From contig NC_069363.1 in assembly GCF_021730395.1 (NCBI RefSeq), positions 48,971,001-49,035,000 of the forward strand: 64,000 bases of DNA, in the 5' to 3' direction. Under the pieces are notes generated by a model. That model was not told the DNA's origin. It did not search any database and worked only from the letters and a program-made list of their open reading frames with translations. Shown here one piece after another: positions 1-11,888 of this stretch. The translations under genes and the position numbers were made by a program. This DNA comes from Mercenaria mercenaria (Eukaryota > Mollusca > Bivalvia > Venerida > Veneridae). Within the stretch, counting starts at the first letter, position 1. Each line of letters starts with the position of its first letter.

Positions 1-2
1 AA

Positions 3-227
3 GATTTTGAGAAAATTAAAGACCAGACAAACACACCGGAACTACAAGGATGTCATGTATTTTCAGTAATGAGTTCACTACTATCAGCTGATGGCGAAAG
101 GAATTTAAGCAATATTTATTTTAGAGAACATATTTTCACTGGAGTATTGAATGTGCTTTTAGAGATGAGCCTTATCACGTGTAAAAGACCAAAGCGAAAG
201 AAAAACGTGTCACATAAAGAAGTTTAG
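3..227 (+). CDS. Possible C-terminal coding exon, gene entering from the left
   Basis: The frame starting at base 3 is open from the window edge to a TAG at 225-227, 74 codons with no start needed. It reads DFEKIKDQTNTPELQG and ends in a basic stretch (KRPKRKKNVSHKEV). The composition is mixed and not repetitive. An AG acceptor-like site (tgtattttcag, about 58-68) inside it means the true exon could be shorter. I recognise no family. An open frame this long is uncommon but not rare in AT-rich DNA, so this may be chance. Confidence 0.25.
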   Translation, partial: DFEKIKDQTNTPELQGCHVFSVMSSLLSADGERNLSNIYFREHIFTGVLNVLLEMSLITCKRPKRKKNVSHKEV

Positions 228-419
228 AGAAATTGACGAACACATTGATTACAACTAATAGCCAACAATAATTTCTCGCGTACAAAGATAAACAACAGTA
301 TATCTTCTGATATTGCCTAGATTTTTAACTGTTTTCATTGTACTACATACTGTGTATGCCACTAAAGATTAATTTGTTCATAATAAGTTATTTCAGTTTA
401 TGTCTTTTACTTCACTGTA

Positions 420-581
420 TCCATCTGGCTTACGCAAGGTCGGTGGTTCTACCCAGGTGCCCGCCCGTTATGAAATAATGCACGGAGGGGCACCTGGGGT
501 CTTCCTCCACCACCAAAGCTGGAAAGTCGCCATATGACCTGAATTGTGTCGGTGTGACGTTAAACCCAGCAAAAAAAAAAG
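420..581 (+). repeat. SINE 3' body, head missing
   Basis: Holds the body common to a molluscan tRNA-headed SINE: ggtcggtggttctaccc, a paired ggcacctggggtcttcctcc block, catatgacctgaattgtgtc, then gacgttaaaccc and an A-tail. The tRNA-like head is absent. A full-length relative lies at about 19340-19606 on the other strand. Confidence 0.75.
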
Positions 582-604
582 ATTCACTTCACTGTCTATG
601 TTAC

Positions 605-717
605 ATATTCAGGTTGACTTTTTACACTGTTATGTTAGAGGACCATATGTTAGACATATAGCCAAATATGTTATCCTCTTTAAATAAAGTTATTATTATT
701 ATTATTATTATTATTAT
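605..717 (+). repeat. Retroposon 3' tail ending in (ATT)n
   Basis: A short segment ends in aaataaagttattattatta, a polyadenylation-like signal followed by an ATT trinucleotide run. This is a usual form for the 3' end of a LINE or LINE-driven SINE. The rest of the element is not visible. Confidence 0.45.
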
Positions 718-727
718 AACAGGGAGC

Positions 728-1357
728 ATCAACATTTTAAAAATCAATTGATCTTATTGTTTTCAAACGTTGTCTTGAATCAGCTGGCTGTAAAGGGGTT
801 TCTTTGCCTATTTTCCAAAGCAGCTTCTGTGTCCTCTGAGATATCACTGTGGTCGAAAGTAAGGTAAACAAGATAGAGTGGGAGATATTTGTTTGTTGAC
901 AGTTTGATATCGAAATATACCTTCACCGATCAGGGAGACAATTACACACTTTCACGAAGGCGAATAAGATTAGTTATTATTTATTTATTGACGTGGATTC
1001 TAATATAACAATTCATGTTGATTTGCATTAAAACACGACTCTATTGACGTCACGTCACATATTATTTGGCGTAATACAGGCGTCGGAAAAGAGTGCTTCG
1101 ATATTCGATCTACTATTCTTTATATAAGACATTTCAGAATCAAAATAATATAATAAAACGGTATTAATCTAAACTGGCACACGTACAAAACCATTCATTA
1201 GGCGTCTATGTACTCCTTAATTATTCCGTGGGATATGTAACCCCTTGCTGTGCTTTATATTATCAAAACACGGTAAAATTTTGTTGTTGAAGTACAAGTA
1301 TATGTCTTCAGTAGTTGCTGACTCTCATCATAATGTTTCTTTTATTTTTCAATTCAG
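728..1357. other. AT-rich gap, nothing identified
   Basis: No open frame of note, no tandem repeat and no inverted repeat that I can see. It ends in a pyrimidine-rich stretch and AG that could be the acceptor of the exon-like segment that follows. Confidence 0.4.
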
Positions 1358-1518
1358 GCAATTTCAAAAGCCAAACAACTAATAAACAACTAATAAATGA
1401 GACGAAAGAACGTTATAAGGTTAAAAGAACACCAAAGAATTACGTTCACAAGATACCGCGATCACCTATCTTACCTGATCGTGACACACAGAACTTCGGA
1501 CTTAGCCAAGACAAGTAA
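1358..1518 (+). CDS. Possible terminal coding exon
   Basis: A pyrimidine-rich tract and AG (tttatttttcaattcag, ending at 1357) precede an open frame that ends in TAA at 1516-1518. Entered in phase 1 it reads NFKSQTTNKQLINETKERYK and on to LPDRDTQNFGLSQDK, a polar, basic sequence with varied codons. The alternative is a short ORF from the ATG at 1333 with a weak hydrophobic start (MFLLFFNSG). No family recognised and no upstream exon found; it could belong with the open frame at the window edge. Confidence 0.25.
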
Positions 1519-1736
1519 TTTTCTATTGAAATCTAAGCAACTTAGAATGAGGTAGACACCGTGTCATATGACATTCAAAATTTCGTTAGACAAACTGATC
1601 AATACCAGGAGCATGTTGTAAAAATTTGAAACAAAAAAAAAGAAAAACAAAGGAAAAGGTTAAGGTTATGTGATGATGATTCAGCTTAAATGGTAGATGA
1701 AGTAAGCATCTAAAGACATTTTATCAGGTAAAGACA

Positions 1737-1860
1737 GAGGCTAGGATAGATCAACCGACCTTCTGCAAGCCAGCTGGATGAGTTCTTTTCAAATAAAGGA
1801 CTCGATAAAGGCTGGGATCGACGGAGGTAGGCAAGCGAATCCTTATTAAAGACTTTAACG
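1737..1860 (-). repeat. SINE fragment
   Basis: Contains caaccgaccttctgcaagcc followed by agctggatgagttctt, the reverse complement of the centre of the molluscan SINE seen at 19340-19606. The tRNA-like head and the tail are not clear; decayed. Confidence 0.5.
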
Positions 1861-2284
1861 ACTCTGTCACAGAGGCTTTCGATATGTAAACATATGTAGT
1901 GGAAACAAGCTACAAATCAAGTAATATACACTATTCTTTTTCTCTGTTTGTCGTCAGCACAAATAATAAGCATATACGGTCTTTGAAAGCAACGTACACA
2001 GCCAAAAAAGTAATAAAAAGTGACAACATCTCGCGTACCTCCTTGCACTGGCTTACGCGATACTTCATTATACAGTTACACTGACCGTGCTCCTTTATCT
2101 TAAGGACAATAGATAACTAGAAATTTCTTTGGAAAAGATGCACATACCTCAACAGATCGTGTCATATAACGAATGAAATAACAGCTTATATGTGTGTTGG
2201 CCTGAAAGCTGCATTCTACATTTCGTCTCAATTTATATGGCAATTATTTGTACAAAGTATTATGAAAATCCTTCAGATGAACAG

Positions 2285-3154
2285 TATGGAAGCCCTGGAG
2301 GGACAATTGATTTCTGTACTTCCCACTTCTGACTTCTAACTTTTGCACTTCTCACTTCCAACTTCTTGACTTCCTACTTCCTACTTCTGACTTTCACACT
2401 TCTGACTTCCAACTTCCGCACTTCTGACTTCCAACTTCCTGACTTTCGATTTCCAACTTCAACACTTCTTACTTCCGACTTTTTGACTTCTTACTTCCTT
2501 CTTCTAACCCCGTACTTTTGACTTCTAACTTCCGCACTTCTGACTTCCAACTTCCTGACTTCTTACTTCCGTCTTCCAACTTCCACACTTCTTACTTCCG
2601 ACTTCCAAAGAGAGAAAGTTGAAAGTCAGAAGCGCGGAAGTTGGAAGTCGGAAGTCAGGAAGTTAGAAGTCAGAAGTGTGGAAGTTAGAAGTCAGAAGTG
2701 CGAAAGTTAGAAGAGGGAAGTAAGAAGTCATGAAGTCGGAAGTAAGAAGTGTGGAAGTTGGAAATCAGAAGTCGAAAGTCAGGAAGTTAGAAGTCAGAAG
2801 TGCGGAAGTTAGAAGTCAGAAGTGCGGAAGTTAGAAGAGGGAAGTAAGAAGTCAAAAAAAAAAATTCGGAAGTAAAAAATGTGGAAGTTGGAAATCAGAA
2901 GTCGAAAGTCTGGAAGTTGGAAGTTAGAAGTGCAGAAGTTAGAAGTCAGAAGTCGGAAGTAAGAAGTGTGGAAGTTGGAAATCAGAAGTCGAAAGTCAGG
3001 AAGTTGGAAGTCAGAAGTGTGGAAGTTAGAAGTCAGAAGTGCGGAAGTTAGAAGTAGGAAGTAGGAAGTCAAGAAGTTGGAAGTGAGAAGTGCAAAAGTT
3101 ACAAGTCAGAAGTGGGAAGTACGAAAATCAATTGTCCCTCCAGGGCTTTCATAG
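2285..3154. mobile_element. Foldback element with minisatellite arms
   Basis: The two ends are near-perfect inverted copies of about 48 bp: agccctggagggacaattga near 2291 on + and its complement ending near 3147. Between them the + strand first carries cttccaacttctgactt-type repeats (about 2325-2605), then the complementary gaagttggaagtcagaagt type (about 2606-3120). The whole is therefore one long inverted repeat built of degenerate 10-20-bp units, the architecture of foldback (FB-like) DNA elements. There is no transposase gene. A 6-base near-match (gaacag/gaatag) flanks it and might be a target duplication. ORFs read through the arms are artefacts of the repeat. Confidence 0.75.
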
Positions 3155-4373
3155 AATAGAAATATACAGTGCATACGACATATACTATCTATTAGACTTC
3201 GATCTTAATTTAAACCGACATATTTGACATTGCATATTGCACTGCGATCATTTGTTCCAAGTAACATGAATGGGTTCTAAAAATAGGGGCGGACATAATT
3301 CTATGACTATCTGACCTCTTGCACCCTGTGATCTTGATTTTGTACCGACCTGACTAATTATAGAGTTTTGCACTTTGTCTCATAATGACAAATATTTGTA
3401 CAAAATAATTTGAAAATCCTTCAAAGGTGTAAAAATATCCAGTGTGACAGCAGACACGAAATACTACATAAATTATTACCACGCGACTTACATGGAAGAC
3501 AACTGATTAACTGTCTATGTGTTTAATAAACGCAGACTAAGACAAAGTTTTTCTATTTCTGTGTTTCAAAATATCTTGAGCAAGGAAAGTTTTACAGTAC
3601 AGACGCAAGCGCGCTTATCTATTTGCAACTTTCAAATGTACTCTTTTAACGAAAATCAAGTTCGCCACTGGCATGTCAGTTATAGTGGATTTTTAAGTTC
3701 AGTGTACTTTGTTAAAACAACAATACTTAATGCTATCACGGCTTTAGCAACAAAAAAAAGGAAATATACAGGATGGATGAAATACACGCTATACTTTCAA
3801 CTATATTAAAGTTTTCCAGTTGTTCGTCTTCTAACTCGTACAGATAAACGGGGAATTTGTAGCAACGTTCGTAGCAATGACATCCACCGCATATTTCATT
3901 TGCAGAATTCAATCACCTATTTAGCTTTGAACTGTGTTTTTTCAGCTTTCTCATTTATTCTTTCCTTATACATGATATATAGTGAATAGCTCCTTCGCTA
4001 ACTACATGTACAGTACTCCCAGATAACCTATGGAAGGCATTTTTCTAACACAATAGAACCCTGCGGGCAAGCTTGGGGGTTTTCCTTTGACAACAGTTCT
4101 CAAGTACTCCCTTGGTAGGGCAGTGGTGTACTGGTGTAGAGAGTTGGACTCCTAACACGGATGTCACAGGTCCAACTGTTCAAATCCTGAAAGTTCGCGA
4201 ATTCATTCCTCAGCATGAGTACTGGTCAGTAAGGCAGGAAGCTGGCATTGAGTTTAGTCTAAGTTGTAAGAACTTGTCTGTGATTTCAAAGTTAATATTT
4301 TGGAAACAAAATATTTTTAGGGTTTTTTGGACTGGATTAGCTCTCTTGGAGAAAAAAATATCATAAAACCTAC
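3155..4373. other. Gap without a supported gene
   Basis: AT-rich sequence with short open frames on + only. I see no domain, tandem repeat or clear splice pattern. Its right edge would be intron of the minus-strand gene whose first exon is at 4374-4683. Confidence 0.35.
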
Positions 4374-4683
4374 CTTGTGGAGTTAGATTCTGAAAACGAC
4401 TTTGCAGATCTTTAACATCTGGCATTTCCCTCAAACACGTCATAATGTGTTCTTGTTCAGATTTTATTTTCGTGACCAGTGTACTTTCGTCCGATTTCAA
4501 TTTACACATGCGGTTTAATTTATTAGTACATAGTCCACAAACTGAACCTTCATTTTTAATTTTCAAATCCAACAAAATAAAATTATACTGATCACTGCTG
4601 CACTTGGACTCTAAACTTCTGTAGTATTTCGGTCTTAATAAAGAAAAACAAAAGGCACACTTTTTGACAATGGGCGCTGCCAT
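4374..4683 (-). CDS. First coding exon, CxxC/CxxC zinc-binding protein
   Basis: Read on the minus strand from ATG at 4683 (context aaaATGG, A at -3 and G at +4), 103 codons are open up to a consensus donor CAAG|GTAGGT at 4374/4373, leaving phase 1. The protein starts MAAPIVKKCAFCFSLL and has C9-x2-C12, C28, C49-x2-C52 and C60, followed by a charged helical stretch. The paired CxxC motifs about 40 residues apart suggest a zinc-binding fold like the treble-clef N-termini of ZAD-type or transposase-derived proteins; that assignment is inference. An in-frame upstream ATG at 4728 would add 15 residues, but 4683 has the better context. Later exons would lie at lower coordinates and were not found. 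Confidence 0.45.
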
Positions 4684-4746
4684 TTTTTGTATCGCACTTG
4701 TCACACCTCCACGCAGGAGAGTATTCAAACTGTAAACGTTGTTTTC

Positions 4747-4751
4747 ATTGG
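4747..4751 (-). promoter_or_regulatory. CCAAT box
   Basis: CCAAT on the minus strand (agccaatgaaaac) lies about 65 bp upstream of the ATG of the minus-strand zinc-binding exon. The spacing suits a TATA-less promoter with a very short leader. Weak on its own. Confidence 0.25.
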
Positions 4752-4803
4752 CTATAATTTATTCTATTCTGTTCAAGTAAAACGACGAAACGGTAGTTAA
4801 TTA

Positions 4804-4850
4804 ACCCACGGGTGATGAAGGAAGCGTTAGCGTAATTAGCAACCGTGGGT
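4804..4850. repeat. Short inverted repeat (acccacgg/ccgtgggt)
   Basis: Perfect 8-bp arms, acccacgg at 4804-4811 and ccgtgggt at 4843-4850, around a 31-base centre containing gatgaaggaagcgttagcg. The form suggests a MITE remnant. Confidence 0.4.
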
Positions 4851-5261
4851 ATCCGACGATGTTATACATGCTTTGCATGAAGAAAATGAGAAATAACAAG
4901 TATCTAGTTACAAATTGACAGTGACATATGTAAGGCCAAGACAATGTGTTTAATGTCTAAATATATTGTTAATTAAATGTAGTTACTGTATGCACAGTAC
5001 TTGATGTATTAAGGTGAGTTTAGACCACACTTTGTTTCTACAGTGTAAGATTATTATTATTCTATGTTTATAAAACTATGTTGAAAAGAGAATGACTGTA
5101 TAAGTTTGCAGATAAAGTTGTGAAAACACATCAATTCAGGGAGACCTGTCATCTTGTACAATAGCTGTATTTTATCAGTATTATCAGAATGATTTGCACG
5201 AAGTGCATGTAGGAGGAAAAAGTAGGTCACTAGGTCGTGTTAGGTCTATAAGATTTTGAAA

Positions 5262-5470
5262 TAATACTAAAAAATGCAATGTGAACATATGAATAAAATT
5301 TATATAAAATATTTACAACTATCAAAAACATTTCACAGATATCGTTATGTATCGTGTTTTGTTTAATCACTAGAGCGGATGTTTCACGTGACCAGTTTGC
5401 ACGTTGTCAAAATCGGGGGGAAAAGTTCATAGTTTTTACACGTGAAGGTATGAAGACTTTGATGAGCAAG
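5262..5470 (+). repeat. Dispersed repeat, copy 1 (pair with 20.1 kb)
   Basis: Shares an ordered series of blocks with 20110-20360: gcaatgtgaacatatgaat, ataaaatatttacaa, atcactagagcgg, a gttgtcaa block and a cacgtg(a/g)aggtat block. The two are clearly related but diverged. No coding content and no terminal repeats seen; family unknown. Confidence 0.55.
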
Positions 5471-5478
5471 ATGTAAGT

Positions 5479-5592
<114 letters not shown>

Positions 5593-5619
5593 AATTCCTG
5601 AAAAAGACCACGATACGGG

Positions 5620-8175
5620 TGGAAATATTAAAAAAAGGATTTTAAGGAAATAGCCAAATCCAAATTTTGAGCTTGTATATTTTATTTATGGCGTCCTTTA
5701 ACAGTGACGTCCCTTGTTTCTATTGACGACGTCAATATATATATTGACGAAAAACGGACCAGACGTTGATTCAACAACTATGTAGTAAAGTGATAAACGG
5801 CAGAAATTAGTATTCAAAAGATGTCATAAACTATAAACAAATTAAAGTTTGATATGCGCACAAGGTACTTTCATCTAGGTAAAAAAGGAATAATCAGCAC
5901 ATTCCCTTTAAATTAATGTTTAGACCTTAGACCGCGTTTTGTGATATTTTAAAACATACCAAAAACGTGGAACTTACATGTATCCTGCAGTTTGTAATAC
6001 GATAAATGATTGGGTATTTCAAATGATATTAGAGAATTTGTAAAAAAAAAATACATTTTTCGAAATATTGTTTTAAAAATTACAAAAATACTACAACAAA
6101 AATAAATAAAGCCGTTTGAGGAAATCAAAACAATTATATTATATATCAGCTAAAAAGTGTGACATGTAACTGTGCCAACTTGTACAAATAATATTTGGGA
6201 AGATGTCCATAGCCCTCTATCAAAAATAGATAATTAGGGTATTTTCAAGGAAGCACAAAGCACTCCAAACGCAACCAGGGAGCATTGTATCTTAGGACCG
6301 TAAAAAATCTGTTATTATTATTCCATTATGATAGTGGAAAGATATAGCAGACGGGTTACCATTTAGTATTTTCCAAGTTTCATTGTTCAAAAGGACGGAA
6401 TGAGTGCAGTACACGATAACAAGATTGAAAATATAGGTTTGCAGATCAAACAGTCTAATTCATTTTGGAACGATTAAAAACCCATTAATGACAAAGAAAG
6501 CTGTAATCATCAAAATTAACATGTAAAAGTCTTCACTAATATTAAACATATCCATTTTGATTGTTCTTGCATAACATAGTTTTGAACAAAAATATTTGTC
6601 CATAGCCATTAAGTCTCTTTTGTAGTGTGTGAGATGGATTTTCTAATCATGCTTTCACGTTCATACATTGTAATTAAAACTGGTTATTTGCATATTTTTT
6701 GATATTTTCGTAATGTATTTGACTTGGAGTCCAATCAATATTATTTCATGATAAAGTTGTTTTTGTAATGAATTTGATGCTTTTGTTTGAATTTATTTAT
6801 TTTTTCTTTGGGCGCTTCTCGTTAGCTTAAACAAAGTATTTGGCAATTTCTCTTCTAATCAGAAGTTAACAAATGCATCAACCGTTTCACTATATTTGTT
6901 TTGTGTTACGTTTTAATGTTATCACGATCTAGGCCTTAAGATTTGGCGGAAACCTTTTTGTGACTCTGTCCGTCAGTCCGTCCGTCCGTCCGTCTGTATA
7001 CACTTAATTACCCGGTTCATAGCTTTGTTACCCTCTTCCAATTTTATTTACATTTGGCTCAATTACTAAATCACAATATTACAGTGCGCAGTGAACAGAC
7101 TTCGTTATATCATTTTCAAGGTTAATATCAGGCGTTGTTTAAAAGTGTCATAAAATACATCACTCTCTTGTCCAGTTTTACTTAAACACCCATTGTCGGT
7201 AAGGTGTACCTAACAGTGACAGACGGATACCATCTAGTTCTTCCAATATAAAGTAGTGAATGTCAGCTTAGAGTATATTAGCATTTTCAACATTGAAAGG
7301 AAAAAGCTTTATGATCAGTGTTATAAAAAAAAAAGCATGCGTATCATTGTTTACTGTAAGATACATGTTTATGCAGTCAATCTTACACTTAAATTAAGCA
7401 ATTGTTGAATTTGAAATGTATTGTATAACTTTTTAACTATTTGTGAATAATAATACACAAGTGTCTTTGTTATTAAAACATGCTATTTTCTATCATTTAC
7501 CACGAATTATACTTTACTAAGATTTTATATTCTCAAAAATGTATTAAACTAAGAAAGATTTTTTGAATTTCATCGATGACAACTTATCATCTACAAGATA
7601 AAAATTTCCAGCAGTTATTAGGAATACTTGAAGAAATACAGTGTTTATTTGATTGATATCCTTCATGTCTGATATAAATAGCTAATTGATGAAAATTGCT
7701 CAGTGCTGAGTCAGCAATGAAACCATGGTCGTATCTTTATGAAAGTGATTATCTCAAAAATGGTCAATATCTGATTCTTACACTTTTTTTGGGATAAGCA
7801 GAAACTTAACTTTTTGAGTGGTTGTAGGATAATCCCTGTTTTGTTAATGTTTGTATTGTGATGCATGGTTGCGTTCAGTGCTTCCAAAGGAAATTACAGA
7901 TTTAAGTAAGATGTATGAAAGGCATAACAAAGTTCTTTTCAATAGAAGATACTATTTTGATGCAAAATTTATTATATATACTTTGATAGAAATAACATAG
8001 AAATAATGATCTTTTTTTTTAATGTGTGAACATTTCCGACAATTTTTTATTATAATGACGATGACTAAATTGAAAGGTTCAAAAGAGGAATTTGATACAG
8101 TGTTTTGTTGTTTATTTTGAATACAATAACTGGAATTTTGATCATTATTTAGTAAAATCAGAGTCTTGGCAAATA
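5620..8175. other. Long AT-rich gap
   Basis: No supported gene. A short (TCCG)n run lies at about 6970-6996 and a small ATATAT palindrome inside cgtcaatatatatattgacg at about 5730. Several common bivalve-type repeat fragments may be present, but I cannot bound them. Confidence 0.4.
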
Positions 8176-8520
8176 ATGAACAGGACACTTCTTTTGTTAT
8201 TTCTATTACATTTTGTAATAATGGTAAATACTTGTTCGTTGTTTAAAATCAGAACGCTCTTGTCCAGACTGGCGTTGGTGATGATGAAAAAACATGACAG
8301 AAATTATAATAATAAGATAGTTATGACAGACATATCACCATTATGGATATCAACATTGAACAAACATGTCTGTATTGGTGTTACATCCTATGATAGCCGT
8401 GGCTTGGAAAACGGAAGAAATATTGGGTTACGCAAAAGGCGTAATAGAATTACTGGAATATATAAGCTTAACATTTCTCAAAGTATGTGCGTAAAAAGCA
8501 CAGGAGGTTTGACAGAGTAA
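8176..8520 (+). CDS. Possible small secreted peptide precursor
   Basis: An ATG at 8176 (A at -3) opens 114 codons to TAA. Residues 1-20 (MNRTLLLLFLLHFVIMVNTC) look like a signal peptide. The rest has a KK site at 38-39, an RKRR site at 86-89 and three cysteines (20, 66, 105). Secretion plus dibasic sites is the general form of a peptide-hormone precursor, but no known peptide motif is recognised and there is no amidation-type repeat. The frame is also open upstream for 28 codons without an ATG. In DNA this AT-rich it may be chance. Confidence 0.3.
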   Translation: MNRTLLLLFLLHFVIMVNTCSLFKIRTLLSRLALVMMKKHDRNYNNKIVMTDISPLWISTLNKHVCIGVTSYDSRGLENGRNIGLRKRRNRITGIYKLNISQSMCVKSTGGLTE

Positions 8521-10228
8521 TATTATGACAGAGTCTAGTTGTTGGACATGAATGGAACTGAGGCTACAGACATACATTGAACCTACTGATACATGAATTT
8601 TAGGTGTAGAATACGGTCTCTGCCTCATATGTGAATACAGAACGTTCAACGAGCATACATTATTTTTATGCGACTTGCATTATAATCAGTTACTCTTATA
8701 TACTTTAGCAATCGTTTCCGCTGTTGTTTTGCTATATCAAAACTGGTCATTACTGATTGTAAAGTCTTTCAAACTTGCAAGCTTAACAGATGAAGGTTTA
8801 TCAACATTACTAAAACATTTGATTCAACTCATATAGGTGTGTATCTAGATGGTCATAGGTTAAACATTCTTAGAGGAGGACTTTCAGATTGAAATCCATC
8901 GAATTTAAACCTAACGAGGATAATGATCCTTTTGCAGTATTTGGACTTTCATAACCTGTTCTGCAAGAAAATCAATCACTTCTTCCAAATCTTTTGAAAT
9001 CTCTCCTAAAGTCGCGCAAAACTTCTGCTGCAATAACTGGTGCATATTTCTCGATACAAATCTAATAACCTATAATTACTTATTCACTTTATATTGCTTA
9101 TTTGCTTCCTGTGCTTCAAATTTATCTTTTTGCAGACTGTATTACAATTAAGATTCGCGCACGCAATAGTATAAGTCAACTCTGTGCCACCGTAGATGTT
9201 GCTTTCATTTTGATTAAGATATCTTGGGGAAACCGTTTAATTGAAAAACGAGATCAAAATAAACTACTACACACTGAACATAATCTAAATTTTCAATCAT
9301 ATTTAGACTTGCTGGTATGTTTAACTCAAATAGAAGTAATGTGTTTAGCCACAATACCTCGATGAGTGTCAGTAACGCTTGCCTGTGTCTTTGTTTAGAG
9401 TTTGCAACATCATCGGTAAGAGTGAGGAACATGATATTAGATAAATATTGAGTGTTTTTCATAAAGCAGTTGCAGTAATATATTTCTAAGACACTGCATT
9501 TAATTTATCATGGACTGTCTATAGCTATTGTTTTTGAAAACGTGTAATATAATTATTTTTGTTCTGGAAAATAGCAAAATACTTATATTTACTCAAAAAA
9601 CAGACGAATGTTTTTAAAAATCTAAATGTTTTAATCAATTTGTGCGATTACATTTAGAATCTGAATACATGTTCATGCAAAGACACAAGTAAATGTAATC
9701 AAAGTAATTATCATATATGAAAATTATATCAGCCGTGTCATACAGACCGATACAGTAAACAGCCATCGTTGAGATGTTGTCACATGATATCGTTGAGACA
9801 TGACTTACGTTGGAACGTACTTCTCCCAGAGTAGTGTTGTGAATGTTTAATTTGAGTGTAAATAGTACGTCACCAACTTGAAGTATATAGAATATAAACG
9901 GTGACAAATATACATAATATCTTCAAAAAATACACAAACAAATAAAGTGCTAGTTTCCGAGGTAAAGATTAGCCAAAGACAAGTGGCGAAACCGTTGGTA
10001 ACGCGTGTCTACTTACTAGTTTTGTGAAATAATGCCAGTCCTTAATTTGTTTGGATTTCAATTTATTACATGATTTTCAGCGAATTATTGAAATATTTGG
10101 GTGAAAGATATCTGGTATTTTCACAGTGAAAAATATCAAATATATTTTTCAGTGGTAAGAAACTGTGAAATGGGTGAATTTAGTCAAAACTTGAAACAAA
10201 AAGAACATCTGTTTGTTTTACTTGTACA
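8521..10228. other. AT-rich gap, nothing identified
   Basis: Only short open frames on both strands with biased, low-information composition. No repeats with clear ends. Confidence 0.4.
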
Positions 10229-10324
10229 TATTGAAATATCTTTCACTCATGAATACAATATCTTACATTCACACTCGTGAAACTATTGCATCTGGTATTC
10301 ATTCGTGAAAGATATTTCAATCTT
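10229..10324. repeat. Inverted repeat with about 30-bp arms
   Basis: attgaaatatctttcact at 10229 and its complement ending at 10324 (gtgaaagatatttcaat) form an imperfect hairpin of about 30-bp arms around a roughly 30-base loop. The gtgaaa-rich flanks (10080-10200) look like more of the same element, so this is probably the centre of a MITE. Confidence 0.5.
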
Positions 10325-11252
10325 ACACTGAAACAAACAAATACCCTATATGTATTTCAATTTTAAACAAAAATTGTTATATATTCATTCTGATTGTATT
10401 TTAAAGGGACTTGTCTATAGATATGGCTAAAAATGATATTTCATTAAACTGAAGTTTGGTCATATGTATAAGAAAATGACGTTTCGTTTCTAAACTATTT
10501 CAATGAATGCTTAATTAAGAAATAAAGCATGTCTGAATCGGAAATCGAACGAGGGATGCATCATCAGTAAAAACTTCCCTTCCACGACCAATACTTAACA
10601 ACCGTTTCAAAACCGTTATAATTAAGGTAGATCGATGATATGCCTTCAGGTAAAACCATCGGTCTTAATTTTTGAATTCTCTTATATTCTTAAATCGGAT
10701 AATTTATAGTAACGATGACATTTATCTATTTTTAGTATTGTTGATCATCAAAAGTTTTACCAATTGTGTAATTTTCAAAAGGAATATCACTTGAAAATCT
10801 TTCACACGATTCTAAAAGATGAGCCATCGCTTTGAAATACGAACGCCGCGTATATCTAGTGGGCTCGATCTATGTAGGAACGTGGAACATATCACTTTCT
10901 TTTCATTGTTCATTGACAATAACTTTGAATTGGCTGAAAGAAAATGACACTTGATTAAAATATTACAGACAACAAAATTAAGTAATAAAACTCTAAAATT
11001 GATCTCTCTTAGAGATTTTCAGTTATCCATCTTTCGGTATTCATATTTTCATATTTTAGCATATTTACGAAGGCAAAGAAAGGTACTTACAAGTAAACAG
11101 CTGCATACTTTTGAAAAATCAGGTGGTACTATGCCCAAACGATAACTTGATAATTACAAACATTACTATAAATAGATTAAAATGGAACAGAGGGAATTCA
11201 GCATTTTTCTAACATGTTAAAATCTAAATGTTTCTATTTCCAGTACCAATTA

Positions 11253-11324
11253 CAAATTAGCTCAGAGGTAAAGCGTACTGTCCATGTTAAACAGATCTTT
11301 TGCCGTGTGGGTTCGAAACTCAGC
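11253..11324 (+). repeat. tRNA-like segment (unit 1, left)
   Basis: A-box-like tagctcagaggtaaagc and B-box-like gggttcgaaactc are about 45 bases apart, followed by a T-run that could stop RNA polymerase III. There is no proper acceptor stem, so it is a SINE-type head and not a working tRNA gene. Confidence 0.6.
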
Positions 11325-11610
11325 ATCGACATTTAATTTTTATTTCTTTTTTTTTTTGCATGAAGAATTTAGATTCCTTTATGTGCTCTGTGACAACACA
11401 GCAGAGGAATATCTAAAGCCGATATTGCAGATTAGAAAGGGTTAGCATAATGATATTAAGTAAATGCATGCACTTACGCGAATAATGAACATAATATTAT
11501 GTTATATAAAGACATATGTGCAAATACAAACCATCAAAGAAAGAAACGAAAGTAGTATGGGAACAAAAATGAAAAAGAATAAGAAAAACAAAAAAAAATA
11601 TCTGAAAAAA

Positions 11611-11690
11611 AATCCTCATGAGGATTCGAACTCACAAAACGATTTGCTTATATCCAATTGTTATCTGCATTTTACCCATGTATTCCGTAT
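11611..11690 (-). repeat. tRNA-like segment (unit 1, right)
   Basis: On the minus strand a B-box-like gagttcgaatcc precedes catgaggatttttt. The A-box is decayed compared with the copy at 12188-12270. It faces the segment at 11253. Confidence 0.5.
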
Positions 11691-11817
11691 GCTATGCCCC
11701 AACGATAACTTGATATTTACAAACATGACTATAAATAAATTAAAATAGAACATAGGGAATTCAACATTTTTCTAACATGTTACAATCTAAATATTTCTAT
11801 ATTTTGTACCAATGACA

Positions 11818-11888
11818 AATTAGCTCAGGGGTAAAGCATACTGTCTATGTTCAACAGATCTTTTGCCGTGTGGGTTCGAAACTCAACA
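11818..11888 (+). repeat. tRNA-like segment (unit 2, left)
   Basis: Close copy of the segment at 11253: tagctcaggggtaaagc and gtgggttcgaaactc. Confidence 0.6.

Noticed and set aside
2809-3072. 87-codon minus-strand ORF rich in TSNFHTSDF-type repeats
   Set aside because: It is a reading of the foldback minisatellite arms, with no independent coding sign.
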